NCBI RefSeq assembly: GCF_007992175.1
Contig: NZ_BJZT01000020.1
Location: 1-64,000 of the forward strand
Length of the DNA stretch: 64,000 bases
Direction: 5' to 3'
Source: Methylobacterium haplocladii
Lineage (GTDB): Bacteria; Pseudomonadota; Alphaproteobacteria; Rhizobiales; Beijerinckiaceae
Part shown: positions 8,133-18,525 of the stretch, one piece after another
How positions within the stretch are numbered: the first letter of the stretch is position 1
Layout of the letters: the number at the start of each line of letters is the position of its first letter
The notes under the pieces: generated by a model
The model's database searches: none
What the model saw: the letters and a program-made list of their open reading frames with translations, nothing else
What the model was told of the DNA's origin: nothing
Translations under genes and position numbers: made by a program

Positions 8133-11100
8133 ATGGACGATGGGCTGAGATCGATGTTCGAGCGCTTCCGCAGCAGGTCGCGAAACGGATCGGATGCGCT
8201 GGCTGGCCCCGCGGCGATGCCGGCCCCAGCGATCCGCGCGCTCGAGCTGCGCTTCATCTTCGACGGAGCCGCCGCGCCGGCCGCAGCCCAGGCACAGTCG
8301 GACGCCGCCGCGCAATCGCACGGCGACGGGGCCGACACCTCTCATCCCGATACCTCTCATGCCGAGCCTTCGGACAAGCAGGCGGCCGCCCCGGCCGCGG
8401 CGTCACCGGGCACGGAAACCGCCTCCGCCAACGGCCGCCACGAGATCGTGGTGATCGATCAGCGTGTCGCCGACCTGCAGACCCTGCTCGCGGGCATTCC
8501 GGCCTCGGCCGAAGTGATCCTCATCGATTCCGGCAAGGACGGGTTCGACCAGCTCGCCGACGCGCTCAAGGGGCGCAGCGACATCGACGCGATCCACATC
8601 CTCTCGCACGGTACGGCCGGCGACCTGCGTCTCGGCACCGGCGATCTGACGGCAGAGACGATCCAGGGCCGCTACGCTGCCGACCTCGCGATCATCGGCC
8701 GCGCGCTCACCGTTACCGGCGATCTCCTGATCTACGGCTGCGACTTCGCCGCGGGGGACGTCGGCGCGCGCGCCGCGGCGCTGCTGGCCCAGGCCACCGG
8801 CGCAGACGTCGCCGCCTCGAACGATGCGACGGGCCACACCGAACTCGGCGGCGACTGGGATCTCGAAGTGCATGACGGTGCCATCGAGAGCGGCGTCATC
8901 CTCAGCGATGCGGCGCAGCGCGGCTGGCACCACCTGCTCGCGGTGGCCACGATCACCGTTTCGGGCGATCCGGTCGTCAAGGACGGTGCCGGAAACGCGA
9001 TCACGACCGCGCGCGCCAGCAATGGCGTGAATTATCTAGACGTCGAAAGCGGCGTCGTCGGCTCCACCGCCTTCTGGGCGAATGCCGGCATGGTGGGCGG
9101 CGTGAATGTGAGCCTTCGTGCCACGGTGATCGCGGTCGGTGAGTCGGACGACGCCGTCTCCTTCGCGACGTCCGCAACCGGAGGCGACGCATCGGTGCTC
9201 ATTCGTGCGCAGGCGACGACGAGCCCTGCGGCCAACCACGCCGCCTCCGTCACGATCCGCTGGGACTTGGTTCGCGCCGACAATCCATCGGTCGCGGTGG
9301 CCGCCGACATCGATCTCCAGATCGGCGACATCGACGGTATCGGCGGCCAGCCGAACACGCGCGAGTCCGTCACGCCGTCCCAGACCGGGCTAACGTCGTA
9401 CACGCTGGCCGACACGACAGACCTGATCGTGGATTCGAGCAACGACCGCATCCGCGTCTCGGGTACCCAGGACGAAACCGCCTCGCCACCGAATTCCGTG
9501 TCGATCGTGCGCTTCGACTGGACCAACGTTTCCAGTTGGCAGGTGACCTACGATCTGGCGTCCAACGCGACCACGGGTCAGGCCGCGTTCCAGCACGACG
9601 GTGATCGCAGCCTCGCCTTCACGCCCGGTGCGGTCAAAGCGATCCCCAAGGTCGATCTCGACGCGGACGATTCGAGCGGCGCCACCGGCACCGACTACAG
9701 GACGAGCTTCACCGAGAAGGGGAGCGCCGTCGCGATCGCCGACACCGATCCGCTCGTCACGAACACCGCCGCGACGGTATCGAGCGCAACGGTCACCCTG
9801 ACGAACGCTCAGGCGGGCGACCAATTGAACATCGGCGCACTGCCGAACGGGATCACCGCCACGCCGTCGACCGGTTCCGGCACGATCACGGTGACGCTCT
9901 CGGGCGACGCCGATCCCGCCACCTACCAGGCTGCCCTCCAGGCGATCACCTTCGAGAATACCAGCAGCGATCCGAGCACGATCGATCGTGTCGTCAAGAC
10001 ACGCGTGACGAGCAACAACATTCAGGGCACGTCCGCTACGACGACAGTGGCAGTCGTCGCCGTAAATGACGCGCCCGTGCTCGATGCCGACGCTTCCTCA
10101 CAGGGCACCGGCTACACGACGGGCTACACCGAGAACGGAGCGGGCGTCTCCATCGTCGACACCGACGTCTCGGTCACGGATGTCGACAATACGACGATGG
10201 CATCGGCTAGGGCGGTCATTGCAAACGGCAGCCTAGGCGATCGGCTGAGCGTCGTCGGTACGCTGCCGTCGAACATCGCCTGGACCTTCGACCCCGCGAC
10301 CTACACCCTGGCCCTGACCGGTACCGCGACCAGGGCCGACTACCAGACCGCGCTCCAGCAGATCCGGTTCCTGTCGACGAGCGACGATCCGTCGTCAGCG
10401 ACCCGCAGCATCGCGGTCACCGTCAACGACGGCGCGCTCGATTCGAACGTCGCCACGACGACCGTGACCGTCACCGCGGTCAACGACGCTCCCGTCAACG
10501 GCCTCCCCGCCGCGCAGACCGTGAACGAGGACACCGACCTCGTCTTCTCTGCCGCCGGAGGCAATCGCATCATTGTGTCGGACGCGGATGCCGGTGGCGG
10601 CAGCCTGACCACGACCCTGAGCGTCCTGCACGGTGTCCTGACCATCGGAGGCACCGCCAACGTCACGGTGTCGGGGAGTGGGACGGGTACGCTGACGCTC
10701 ACAGGTACGGTCGCAGACATCAATACCGCGCTGAACGGCACCACCTACCGGGCCAGCGCGAACTACAACGGTGCCGACACGCTCAGCGTCGTCACCGATG
10801 ACAACGGCAACACCGGATCCGGCGGGGCACAGAGCGACACGGACGCGCTGGCGATCACCGTCGCGGCCGTAAACGACGCGCCCATCAACGGCGTCCCCGC
10901 AGCCCAGGCCGTGGACCAGGATACCGACCTCGTCTTCTCGCTCAACGGAGGCAACGCCCTCACGATCTCCGATGTCGATGCGGGCAGCGCTGCCGTAAAG
11001 ACGACCCTCAGTGTCGTGAACGGCACCCTGACCCTTGGCGGGACCGGCAACGTGACGGTAACCGGTAACGGGACCGACACGGTGACCGTCGTCGGCACCG

Positions 11101-14100
11101 TCGGCGCGATCAACGCGGCGCTCGACGGCACGATCTATCACGGCAACCCGATCTACCGCGGCTCCGAGACACTGAGGGTCACGACGGACGACCAGGGAAA
11201 CAGTGGAACGGGCGGCGCGCTTTCCGACACCGAAACGGTCGCCATCACGGTCGGCTCCGACCCGAACGCACCGAGCAATGCGGTTCCGGCCGGCTCCCAG
11301 GCGGCGACCGAGGATACACCCCTCGTTTTCTCGTCCAGGTCCGGCAACGGCGTGAGCGTCACCGACCGGGAGGGCCGCGGCCTCATCGTCACCCTGTCGA
11401 CCGCCAACGGCAGCCTGACGCTGTCACGCCTCGACGGGTTGAGCTTCGTCCAGGGCGACGGAACGACCGACGCGACGATGACCTTCTCCGGCTCGGAGGC
11501 GGACATCAACGCTGCGCTCGAAGGCCTCCGCTTCGATCCGTCCGCCGACTACAACGGCGCGGCCGATATCGGGCTCCTGACGCGCAGCCGCCCGAACAGC
11601 GCCGCCAACTTCACGAATGGCGGCTTCGAGAACCCGGTGATCTCGGGTTCGAGCAATGCTTTCGTCCAGGATTCCTCGGTGCCCGGCTGGATGACCGATG
11701 CGACCGATCACCAGATCGAGATTTGGAAGTCGGGCTTCCAGGGCGTCACGGCCTACGAGGGCAACCAGTTCGCGGAGATCAATGCAAACCAGGTCGCGGC
11801 GCTCTTCCAGACCTTCAATCCGACGGCGGGCACCAAGATCTCGCTGGACTTCGCCCATCGTGGCCGGCAGGGCGTCGATACCATGCAGGTGGTGGTGACG
11901 GATCTCGGCGCCGACAACACCCTCGGCACGGCCGACGACTCGGTCCTGCTCGACAAGACCTATGCCGACGGCAACACCGCCTGGGGCGCCTATCACGAGA
12001 ACCTCGCCCAGAACGCCAGCGGCAACACCCTGCGTTTCGAGTTCCGCTCGATCAGCGCGGCCGGCGGTTCGCCGAGCATCGGAAACTTCGTCGACGGCAT
12101 CCGGATCCAGCAATCCTTCGAGGTCGCGAGCAACATTCACGTCGTGATCGCCGCGGTGCCCGACGTCGTGGCGGATACCGTGGCCACCGACGAGGATACC
12201 GGCATCACCTTCAACGCCCTGACGGGCACGAACGGCGCCTCCGCCGACAGCTTCAGCGATCCCTCGCGCTCCATTTCCTCGGTGACGCAGGGCGCGCACG
12301 GTACCGTCGGCTTCCAGCCTGACGGCACGCTCACCTACACGCCCAATCCCGACTTCAACGGAACCGACAGCTTCACCTACACGGTGACCTCCGGCGGCAC
12401 GACCGAAACGGGGACCGTGACCGTGACCGTTCGTCCGGTGAACGACGCGCCGGTCAACGGCCTCCCCGCGGCGCAGGCCGTGGACGAGGACACCGACCTC
12501 GTCTTCTCTACGGCCAACGCCAACCGCATCACCGTCTCGGACATCGATGCCGGCAGCGGCAGCCTGACGACCACGCTGAGCGTCCTGCACGGCACCCTGA
12601 CCGTCGGCGGCACGGCCAACGTCACCGTATCGGGAAGCGGAACCGGTACGCTCACGCTCACCGGCACGGTCGCCGACATCAACGCGGCGCTGAACGGCAC
12701 CGCCTATCGCGGGACGGCCGACTACAACGGCGCCGATACCCTGACGATCACCACGGACGATCGGGGCAACACCGGCGCAGGGGGCGCCAAAAACGACACG
12801 GATCAGCTCGCCCTGACCGTGCGTCCGGTTGCGGACCCCCCGACGAATTCGGTCCCTGCCGTGACCCAGACGGTGGACGAGGACATGCCGCTGGTCTTCT
12901 CCACCAGCACCGGAAACGGCATCCGCGTCGCCGATCCGGACGGCGGCACCGTGACTGTGACACTGAGCTCGGCGCAAGGGCGCCTCACGCTCTCGCAGAC
13001 CAATGGCCTGTCCTTCCTGCAGGGCGACGGCGGTGGCGATGGGACGATGCGGTTCTCCGGCACCATCGCCGACATCAACGCCGCCCTCGAAGGCCTGCGC
13101 TTCGATCCGAACGCCGACCTCAACGGCCCCGTGCAGATCGCACTGACGACGCGGGATCCGCAGGGCGCGACCGCCTCCAGCACCATCGCCATCGACATCG
13201 CGCCGGTCGCTGACATCGTGCCGGATTCGGTCGCGACGAATGAGGACACCGCCATCACGTTCAACGCCATCACCGGCACGAACGGCGCCTCCGCCGACAG
13301 TTTCGAGGACCTCACGCGGGCCGTGACCGCGGTGACGCAGGGCGTCCACGGTCAAGTGACCTTCCAGCCCGACGGCACGATGACCTACACGCCGGAGGCG
13401 GATTTCAACGGGACAGACAGCTTCACCTACACGGTGACCTCCGGCGGCACGACCGAAACAGCCACCATCACCGTCACGGTCAGCGCGGTGAACGACGCGC
13501 CGATCCTCGACCTCGGCACTGCCGCCGCCGGCACCGGCTACGCGACGGCCTATACCGAGCGCGCCCCGGGCGTGGCGATCGCCGACGCCGACGTCTCGGT
13601 GATCGACGTCGACGATGCCGGCATGGCGTCGGCCAAGGCCGTCATCACCAATGGCCGGACCGGCGACACGCTCGCCGTCGAAGGCACCCTGCCCGCGGGC
13701 ATCGGCGCAACCTTCGACGCCCAGACCTACACGCTGACGCTGACCGGGGCCGCCAGCAAGACCGACTACCAGACCGCCCTCCGGCAGGTTCGATTCTCTT
13801 CGGCGGAGCGCGATCCTTCGACCGTCACCCGCAGCATCGCCGTGAGCGTGGACGACGGCCGGCTCGAGTCGAACCTCGCCATCGCCACCATCGCCTTCAC
13901 TGCGGTGAACGACGCCCCCATCAACGGCATGCCGGCGGATCAGGGCCTCGCCGAGGACACGCCGCTCGTCTTCTCGACGGCCAACGGCAACCGGATCGGC
14001 GTTTCCGATGCGGACGCGAAGAACGGCAGCATCACCACGATGCTGAGCGTCCTGCACGGCACGCTGACGCTCGGCTCGACCAGCGGCGTCACGGTCGCCG

Positions 14101-17100
14101 GCGACGGCACCGGCTCGGTCACGCTGACGGGCACGGTGGACGCGATCAATGCCGCCCTCGACGGCACGACCTACCGGCCGGCGGCGGACTACAACGGCGC
14201 GGACACACTCACCGTTCTCACGAACGACAACGGCAATACCGGCTCGGGCGGCGCGCAGAGCGACACCGACGCGATCGCTCTGACCATTGCCCCGGTCAAC
14301 GACGCTCCGCGGTCCGGCATCCTGCCCGCGATCGGCTCGCTGGAAGGCGATGCCGTCGCGACTGCCGATCTCGGACGCTACTTCTCCGATGTCGAGGGGG
14401 ACACGCTGCGCTTCACGAGCGCCGGCCTGCCGCCCGGTCTCGCGATCGATCCGTCGACCGGCCTCGTCAGCGGGACGATCGACCGTTCGGCCTCGCGCGG
14501 CGGCGTGAACGGCGACTACGCCGTCACGGTCACAGCCGACGACGGCAGTGGCGGCGTCACCAGCCGCACGTTCGTCTGGCGTGTCGTCAATCCGGCGCCG
14601 GTCGCGCGGAACGACGGTGCGATCGTCGATGCAGCGACCCCGGTGGCCGGCTCGGTTCTCGCCGACAACGGCAACGGTCCAGACAGCGATCCGGACGGCG
14701 ACCCGCTCGCAGTCGCCGCCGTGAACGGCGCGGCAGCCAACATCGGACAGTCCGTCGCCGGCTCGGCCGGCGGCCGCTTCATCGTGCTCACGGATGGGAG
14801 CTACCGCTTCGATCCGGGCAGCGATTTCGCCGATCTCGCCCCGGGCGAGACCCGCACCACGCGGATCACCTATACGGTCGCCGACGGCGACGGCGGCACC
14901 GCGGAGGCGAGCGTCGCCGTCACCGTGACGGGGCGCAACGCCCCGCCTGCCACCCTCGCACCGGGCGACCGTGCCTTCGCCGACGGACAGACCGTGGCGC
15001 TGCCACTCGGCAGCCTGTTCGCCGATCCCGACGGCCGAGCGCTCAGATTCGGCGCAGACGGCCTGCCGCCGGGCCTGAGCATCGATCCGGCGACCGGCGC
15101 CGTGACCGGCACGGTCGACCGTGCGGCCTCGGGTGCCACCGGGCTCGCCGATTACCGGGTCACGATCACCGCGACCGATCCGCAGGGGACGACGACGGAG
15201 CGCAGCTTCACCCTCCGCGTCACGAACCCGCCCCCGCAGGCGGCGGACGATCGAGCGACCACGGTCGAGGATACGCCAATCACGATCGACGTCCTCGCCA
15301 ACGATCGTGATCCCGACGGCGACGCGCTCGCCATCGTCGCCACGGGCGATGCCGCCCCGAGCGCCGGCCACGGCCGCGTCACGGTGGTGAACGGCCGCCT
15401 CGCCTACATTCCGGACCCGAACTTCAACGGCACCGACACGATCACCTACACGGTCTCCGACGGGAACGGGGGCACCAGCACCGCCTCGGTCACCGTCACG
15501 GTGAGCCCGGCCGACGACGCGCCGGATGCCGGCCCTCTCCCCGACCAGTTCGGCCGCGACGGCGCCCCCGTCCGCTACGACGTCTCAAGCCGTTTTCACG
15601 ATGCCGACACCGACCCCTCGATCGTGCAGGCTCCGACCGGCGACAGCCTGCGCTTCACCGCCACCGGGCTGCCCCCCGGCCTGAGCATCGATCCGGCGAC
15701 GGGCGTGATCATCGGCACGCTACCGAGCGATGCCTCCGCGGTCTCACGCTACGCCGTCACCATCACCGCGACGGATGCCTCGGGCGCGAGCGTCGCTCGG
15801 GGCTTCACCTGGACGGTGAGCAACATCGCGCCGCTCGCCGCACCCGACACGGCCGCCACCCGCGAGGGAACGATGGTCCTCGTCGCGGTCACCGCCAACG
15901 ACGTCGATCCGGACGGCGACCCGATCCGCCTCGTCGACGAGCCCGGCGCGGCGAGCGCAGCCCATGGCAGCGTTACCGTCGATCCGGCGACGGGCCTTCT
16001 CGCCTACACGCCCGATTTAGGCTTTTCCGGCAGCGATACCGTCGTCTACACGATCGCCGACGCGCAGGGCGGCCGCACCACGGGCATCCTCACGGTCAAC
16101 GTCGCGCCCTTGAACGACCGCCCGGTCGCGCCGGAGACCCTGCCCAGCCGCACCGTCGCCGACGGCGAGAGCGTGCGGGTGTCCCTCGAAAACCTCATCG
16201 CCGATCCCGACGGCGACCGGCTCGCCTACTCGGTGACCGGCCTGCCGCCGGGCCTGAGCATCGACCCGGCCACCGGCGAGATCGCCGGCACGATCGACCG
16301 GGCCGCTTCCGGGCCGAGCGGGCGCGCGACCTATGTCGTGACCCTCACCGCCACCGATCCGAATGGTCTCGCTGTCACGCGCAGCTTCGCCTGGACCGTG
16401 ACCAACCCCGCTCCCACGGCCGTCGACGACACCATCGCGACAGCCGAAGACACGCCCGTCGACATCGACGTCACCGCGAACGACACCGATCCGGACGGCG
16501 ACGCGCTCAATGTCGTGCCGGGCTCGATGGCGGCGGAGCACGGCACCGTGACCCTGAACCCGGACGGCAGCCTGCGCTACGTGCCGGATCGGGATTTCAA
16601 CGGCACCGACCGCATCGTCTACACCATCACCGACGGCAATGGCGGCTTCGCCACGGCCTCCGTCACGGTCGCCGTGACACCGGTCAACGACGCCCCGATC
16701 TTCGATCCGTCCTCTCCCGCCCTCGCCGACCGTTCGGCGAACGACGCAGAATCGGTCGCGATCCCGGCCGGCAGCGCCTTCCGCGACGTTGACGTCGGCG
16801 ACCGGCTGACCTTCAGCGCGACCGGCCTGCCGACGGGCCTCACCGTCGATCCGGCGACGGGCCTGATCTCCGGCACCATCGCCTCCGATGCCTCCGGCCG
16901 TGTTCCGGGCGGCGCCTACACGATCGTGCTGACGGCCACCGACACAGGCGGAGGCTCGGCCACGACGCGGTTCACGATCACCGTGGCGAATCCCGTCCCG
17001 ATCGCGGCCGACGACGACGCCACGCTCTCCGAGGACGGCGTGCTCACCGGCAGCGTCCTCGGCAACGACCGCGATCCCGACGGCGACGCGCTCCGGGTCG

Positions 17101-18398
17101 ATCCGGTGCCGGTGGCCGGGCCCGCCCACGGCCGCCTCGACCTCAGGCCGGACGGAACGTTCACCTACACGCCGGACGCCGATTTCCACGGAACCGACGC
17201 CTTCACCTACGCCCTGATCGATTCCGACGGAGGCCGCGCGACGGCCACCGTCCACCTCACGGTGGATTCGGTGAACGACGTGCCGACCGCCAGCGCCGAC
17301 CCGCTCACGCTTCCGGCGAACACCATCGGCACCGGCCGGATCGCCGCCGCCGACCGCGACGGCGATGCCCTGAGGTTCCGACTGACCGATCAGCCGGTCA
17401 ACGGCACCGTCACGCTCGCTGCCGACGGCTCCTATGCCTACAGGCCCTACGCCGCCTTCAGCGGTGCCGACAGCTTCGTCGTCGAAGTGAGCGACGGCAA
17501 CGGCGGCCGCACATTCGTCACGGTCGCCATCACCATCACACCGAACCCGGTCCAGGTGCCGCCATCCGCGCTGGTTCCGATCCTGTCGCCGTCCCAGCCA
17601 TTCTCCGATCGCCCGGCCGCGCCGCCGGTGCTGCCTTCGGCATCGGCCATCGCCGCCAACGGGATCGTCCTGCCCGCCGTGACCGAGATCGATGCGCTCG
17701 GCTCCATCGGGGATGTCATCCTCGCCGACGGAGCCGTGGTGGCTGCAGTGAACGGCGTCGCCTCGCTGCACGGCACGACGATCCTCGTCGACCGGTCGGT
17801 GACGCTCGACGAGAGCGACCGGATCGCGCGGCTCGCGTGGGAGCGCTTGGAGCGCGTGCCGATCGACGAGACGCCCTGGTTCTCACCCCGGCCCTATCTC
17901 GGACGGTCCCTCGGCGTCTCGCTGACGGCGGATGCCGACGGCTTCGGCACGAACGATCTGACAGTCGAGGCCATCCGCCGGCCGGACGCGCTGGCGATCA
18001 ACCTGCGGAACCACGCCCCCGGCCTCGAAACCGTGGCAGCGGTCCGCCTATTTGGGATCGACGGCGCGCCCCGTCCCGACTGGATCGAGAGCGACGGCAA
18101 GGGCGGTTTCTGGGGACGTCCCCCGGCCGGCACCGGTCTCGTCCGGATCGAGTTGGAGATCGAGTTGGAGGACGGGCGCATCGTCCGTCGGCCCCTCAGC
18201 ATCGACGCCGAAACCGGAGAGATTCGCGCATTGCCGCCGGCAAAGCCCGCGGGCGACCCGAAACCTCGCGGCGCCCGCGACCCGGAGCCTGCCCCGCGGC
18301 CCGATGCGCCCCTCTTCACGGCCCAACTCGCTTCGCTCGGAGGACGTGGCACCCATGATCTTGCTTTGATCGAAATGGCGCTCGCCCGAGGGCACTGA
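8133..18398 (+). CDS. Giant DUF4347 / cadherin-like repeat surface protein
   Basis: A predicted 3421-residue extracellular protein. The N-terminus has LELRFIFDGAAAP (about 30-42), a variant of the LEPRxLFDGA sorting-type motif, but no classical signal peptide. Residues about 103-270 form a DUF4347 domain with ILSHG (His159) and YGCDFAAG (Cys203), spaced like a caspase-fold His-Cys dyad. From about 505 to 3138 come tandem immunoglobulin- and cadherin-like repeats with many calcium-type DPDGD motifs. They are interrupted near 1160-1330 by a segment resembling a DUF642 or carbohydrate-binding jelly roll. The last 280 residues are unique, with no RTX nonapeptides, LPXTG or autotransporter barrel. 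The start may be at 8133 or at ATG 8154; neither has a strong ribosome-binding site. An adhesin role is inferred from architecture, with export through the flanking genes. Confidence 0.88.
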   Translation: MDDGLRSMFERFRSRSRNGSDALAGPAAMPAPAIRALELRFIFDGAAAPAAAQAQSDAAAQSHGDGADTSHPDTSHAEPSDKQAAAPAAASPGTETASANGRHEIVVIDQRVADLQTLLAGIPASAEVILIDSGKDGFDQLADALKGRSDIDAIHILSHGTAGDLRLGTGDLTAETIQGRYAADLAIIGRALTVTGDLLIYGCDFAAGDVGARAAALLAQATGADVAASNDATGHTELGGDWDLEVHDGAIESGVILSDAAQRGWHHLLAVATITVSGDPVVKDGAGNAITTARASNGVNYLDVESGVVGSTAFWANAGMVGGVNVSLRATVIAVGESDDAVSFATSATGGDASVLIRAQATTSPAANHAASVTIRWDLVRADNPSVAVAADIDLQIGDIDGIGGQPNTRESVTPSQTGLTSYTLADTTDLIVDSSNDRIRVSGTQDETASPPNSVSIVRFDWTNVSSWQVTYDLASNATTGQAAFQHDGDRSLAFTPGAVKAIPKVDLDADDSSGATGTDYRTSFTEKGSAVAIADTDPLVTNTAATVSSATVTLTNAQAGDQLNIGALPNGITATPSTGSGTITVTLSGDADPATYQAALQAITFENTSSDPSTIDRVVKTRVTSNNIQGTSATTTVAVVAVNDAPVLDADASSQGTGYTTGYTENGAGVSIVDTDVSVTDVDNTTMASARAVIANGSLGDRLSVVGTLPSNIAWTFDPATYTLALTGTATRADYQTALQQIRFLSTSDDPSSATRSIAVTVNDGALDSNVATTTVTVTAVNDAPVNGLPAAQTVNEDTDLVFSAAGGNRIIVSDADAGGGSLTTTLSVLHGVLTIGGTANVTVSGSGTGTLTLTGTVADINTALNGTTYRASANYNGADTLSVVTDDNGNTGSGGAQSDTDALAITVAAVNDAPINGVPAAQAVDQDTDLVFSLNGGNALTISDVDAGSAAVKTTLSVVNGTLTLGGTGNVTVTGNGTDTVTVVGTVGAINAALDGTIYHGNPIYRGSETLRVTTDDQGNSGTGGALSDTETVAITVGSDPNAPSNAVPAGSQAATEDTPLVFSSRSGNGVSVTDREGRGLIVTLSTANGSLTLSRLDGLSFVQGDGTTDATMTFSGSEADINAALEGLRFDPSADYNGAADIGLLTRSRPNSAANFTNGGFENPVISGSSNAFVQDSSVPGWMTDATDHQIEIWKSGFQGVTAYEGNQFAEINANQVAALFQTFNPTAGTKISLDFAHRGRQGVDTMQVVVTDLGADNTLGTADDSVLLDKTYADGNTAWGAYHENLAQNASGNTLRFEFRSISAAGGSPSIGNFVDGIRIQQSFEVASNIHVVIAAVPDVVADTVATDEDTGITFNALTGTNGASADSFSDPSRSISSVTQGAHGTVGFQPDGTLTYTPNPDFNGTDSFTYTVTSGGTTETGTVTVTVRPVNDAPVNGLPAAQAVDEDTDLVFSTANANRITVSDIDAGSGSLTTTLSVLHGTLTVGGTANVTVSGSGTGTLTLTGTVADINAALNGTAYRGTADYNGADTLTITTDDRGNTGAGGAKNDTDQLALTVRPVADPPTNSVPAVTQTVDEDMPLVFSTSTGNGIRVADPDGGTVTVTLSSAQGRLTLSQTNGLSFLQGDGGGDGTMRFSGTIADINAALEGLRFDPNADLNGPVQIALTTRDPQGATASSTIAIDIAPVADIVPDSVATNEDTAITFNAITGTNGASADSFEDLTRAVTAVTQGVHGQVTFQPDGTMTYTPEADFNGTDSFTYTVTSGGTTETATITVTVSAVNDAPILDLGTAAAGTGYATAYTERAPGVAIADADVSVIDVDDAGMASAKAVITNGRTGDTLAVEGTLPAGIGATFDAQTYTLTLTGAASKTDYQTALRQVRFSSAERDPSTVTRSIAVSVDDGRLESNLAIATIAFTAVNDAPINGMPADQGLAEDTPLVFSTANGNRIGVSDADAKNGSITTMLSVLHGTLTLGSTSGVTVAGDGTGSVTLTGTVDAINAALDGTTYRPAADYNGADTLTVLTNDNGNTGSGGAQSDTDAIALTIAPVNDAPRSGILPAIGSLEGDAVATADLGRYFSDVEGDTLRFTSAGLPPGLAIDPSTGLVSGTIDRSASRGGVNGDYAVTVTADDGSGGVTSRTFVWRVVNPAPVARNDGAIVDAATPVAGSVLADNGNGPDSDPDGDPLAVAAVNGAAANIGQSVAGSAGGRFIVLTDGSYRFDPGSDFADLAPGETRTTRITYTVADGDGGTAEASVAVTVTGRNAPPATLAPGDRAFADGQTVALPLGSLFADPDGRALRFGADGLPPGLSIDPATGAVTGTVDRAASGATGLADYRVTITATDPQGTTTERSFTLRVTNPPPQAADDRATTVEDTPITIDVLANDRDPDGDALAIVATGDAAPSAGHGRVTVVNGRLAYIPDPNFNGTDTITYTVSDGNGGTSTASVTVTVSPADDAPDAGPLPDQFGRDGAPVRYDVSSRFHDADTDPSIVQAPTGDSLRFTATGLPPGLSIDPATGVIIGTLPSDASAVSRYAVTITATDASGASVARGFTWTVSNIAPLAAPDTAATREGTMVLVAVTANDVDPDGDPIRLVDEPGAASAAHGSVTVDPATGLLAYTPDLGFSGSDTVVYTIADAQGGRTTGILTVNVAPLNDRPVAPETLPSRTVADGESVRVSLENLIADPDGDRLAYSVTGLPPGLSIDPATGEIAGTIDRAASGPSGRATYVVTLTATDPNGLAVTRSFAWTVTNPAPTAVDDTIATAEDTPVDIDVTANDTDPDGDALNVVPGSMAAEHGTVTLNPDGSLRYVPDRDFNGTDRIVYTITDGNGGFATASVTVAVTPVNDAPIFDPSSPALADRSANDAESVAIPAGSAFRDVDVGDRLTFSATGLPTGLTVDPATGLISGTIASDASGRVPGGAYTIVLTATDTGGGSATTRFTITVANPVPIAADDDATLSEDGVLTGSVLGNDRDPDGDALRVDPVPVAGPAHGRLDLRPDGTFTYTPDADFHGTDAFTYALIDSDGGRATATVHLTVDSVNDVPTASADPLTLPANTIGTGRIAAADRDGDALRFRLTDQPVNGTVTLAADGSYAYRPYAAFSGADSFVVEVSDGNGGRTFVTVAITITPNPVQVPPSALVPILSPSQPFSDRPAAPPVLPSASAIAANGIVLPAVTEIDALGSIGDVILADGAVVAAVNGVASLHGTTILVDRSVTLDESDRIARLAWERLERVPIDETPWFSPRPYLGRSLGVSLTADADGFGTNDLTVEAIRRPDALAINLRNHAPGLETVAAVRLFGIDGAPRPDWIESDGKGGFWGRPPAGTGLVRIELEIELEDGRIVRRPLSIDAETGEIRALPPAKPAGDPKPRGARDPEPAPRPDAPLFTAQLASLGGRGTHDLALIEMALARGH
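9649..17545 (+). repeat. Tandem Ig/cadherin-like repeat array within the giant gene
   Basis: At least four repeat classes are recognisable. A roughly 138-residue class starts at 9649, 10065 and 13489. A roughly 130-residue class beginning VNDAPVNGLPAAQ or similar starts at about 10479, 10869, 12438 and 13904, with diverged members near 11260 and 12830. A tandem-95-like class with FNGTDSFTYTVTSGG occurs near 12150 and 13210. From 14297 on, units containing LPPGLSIDPATG alternate with DPDGD-bearing Ig units. Copies at 10479 and 12438 are strikingly similar even at the DNA level, which predicts copy-number change by recombination. Confidence 0.85.
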
Positions 18399-18525
18399 AC
18401 CGTGAGACCTGTCCGGGGGCCGACTTTGACGCTTCGTTTACCTTAAACGCCGAAACATCGAGGGGTCGCGAGAGCGTGTCCCCGGGGGTTCCCGAGTACG
18501 CCCGAGCTGAGGGGTATCGGGGACC

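Noticed and set aside
11424..15371. A 1315-codon open frame on the minus strand opposite the giant gene
   Set aside because: It mirrors the plus-strand repeats, is rich in Arg/Asp/Gly as antisense of GC-rich codons, and matches no family. The plus-strand frame has clear domains.
8133..18398. RTX-type type I secretion substrate
   Set aside because: No GGxGxDxUx nonapeptide repeats are present, and no ABC ATPase accompanies the gene.
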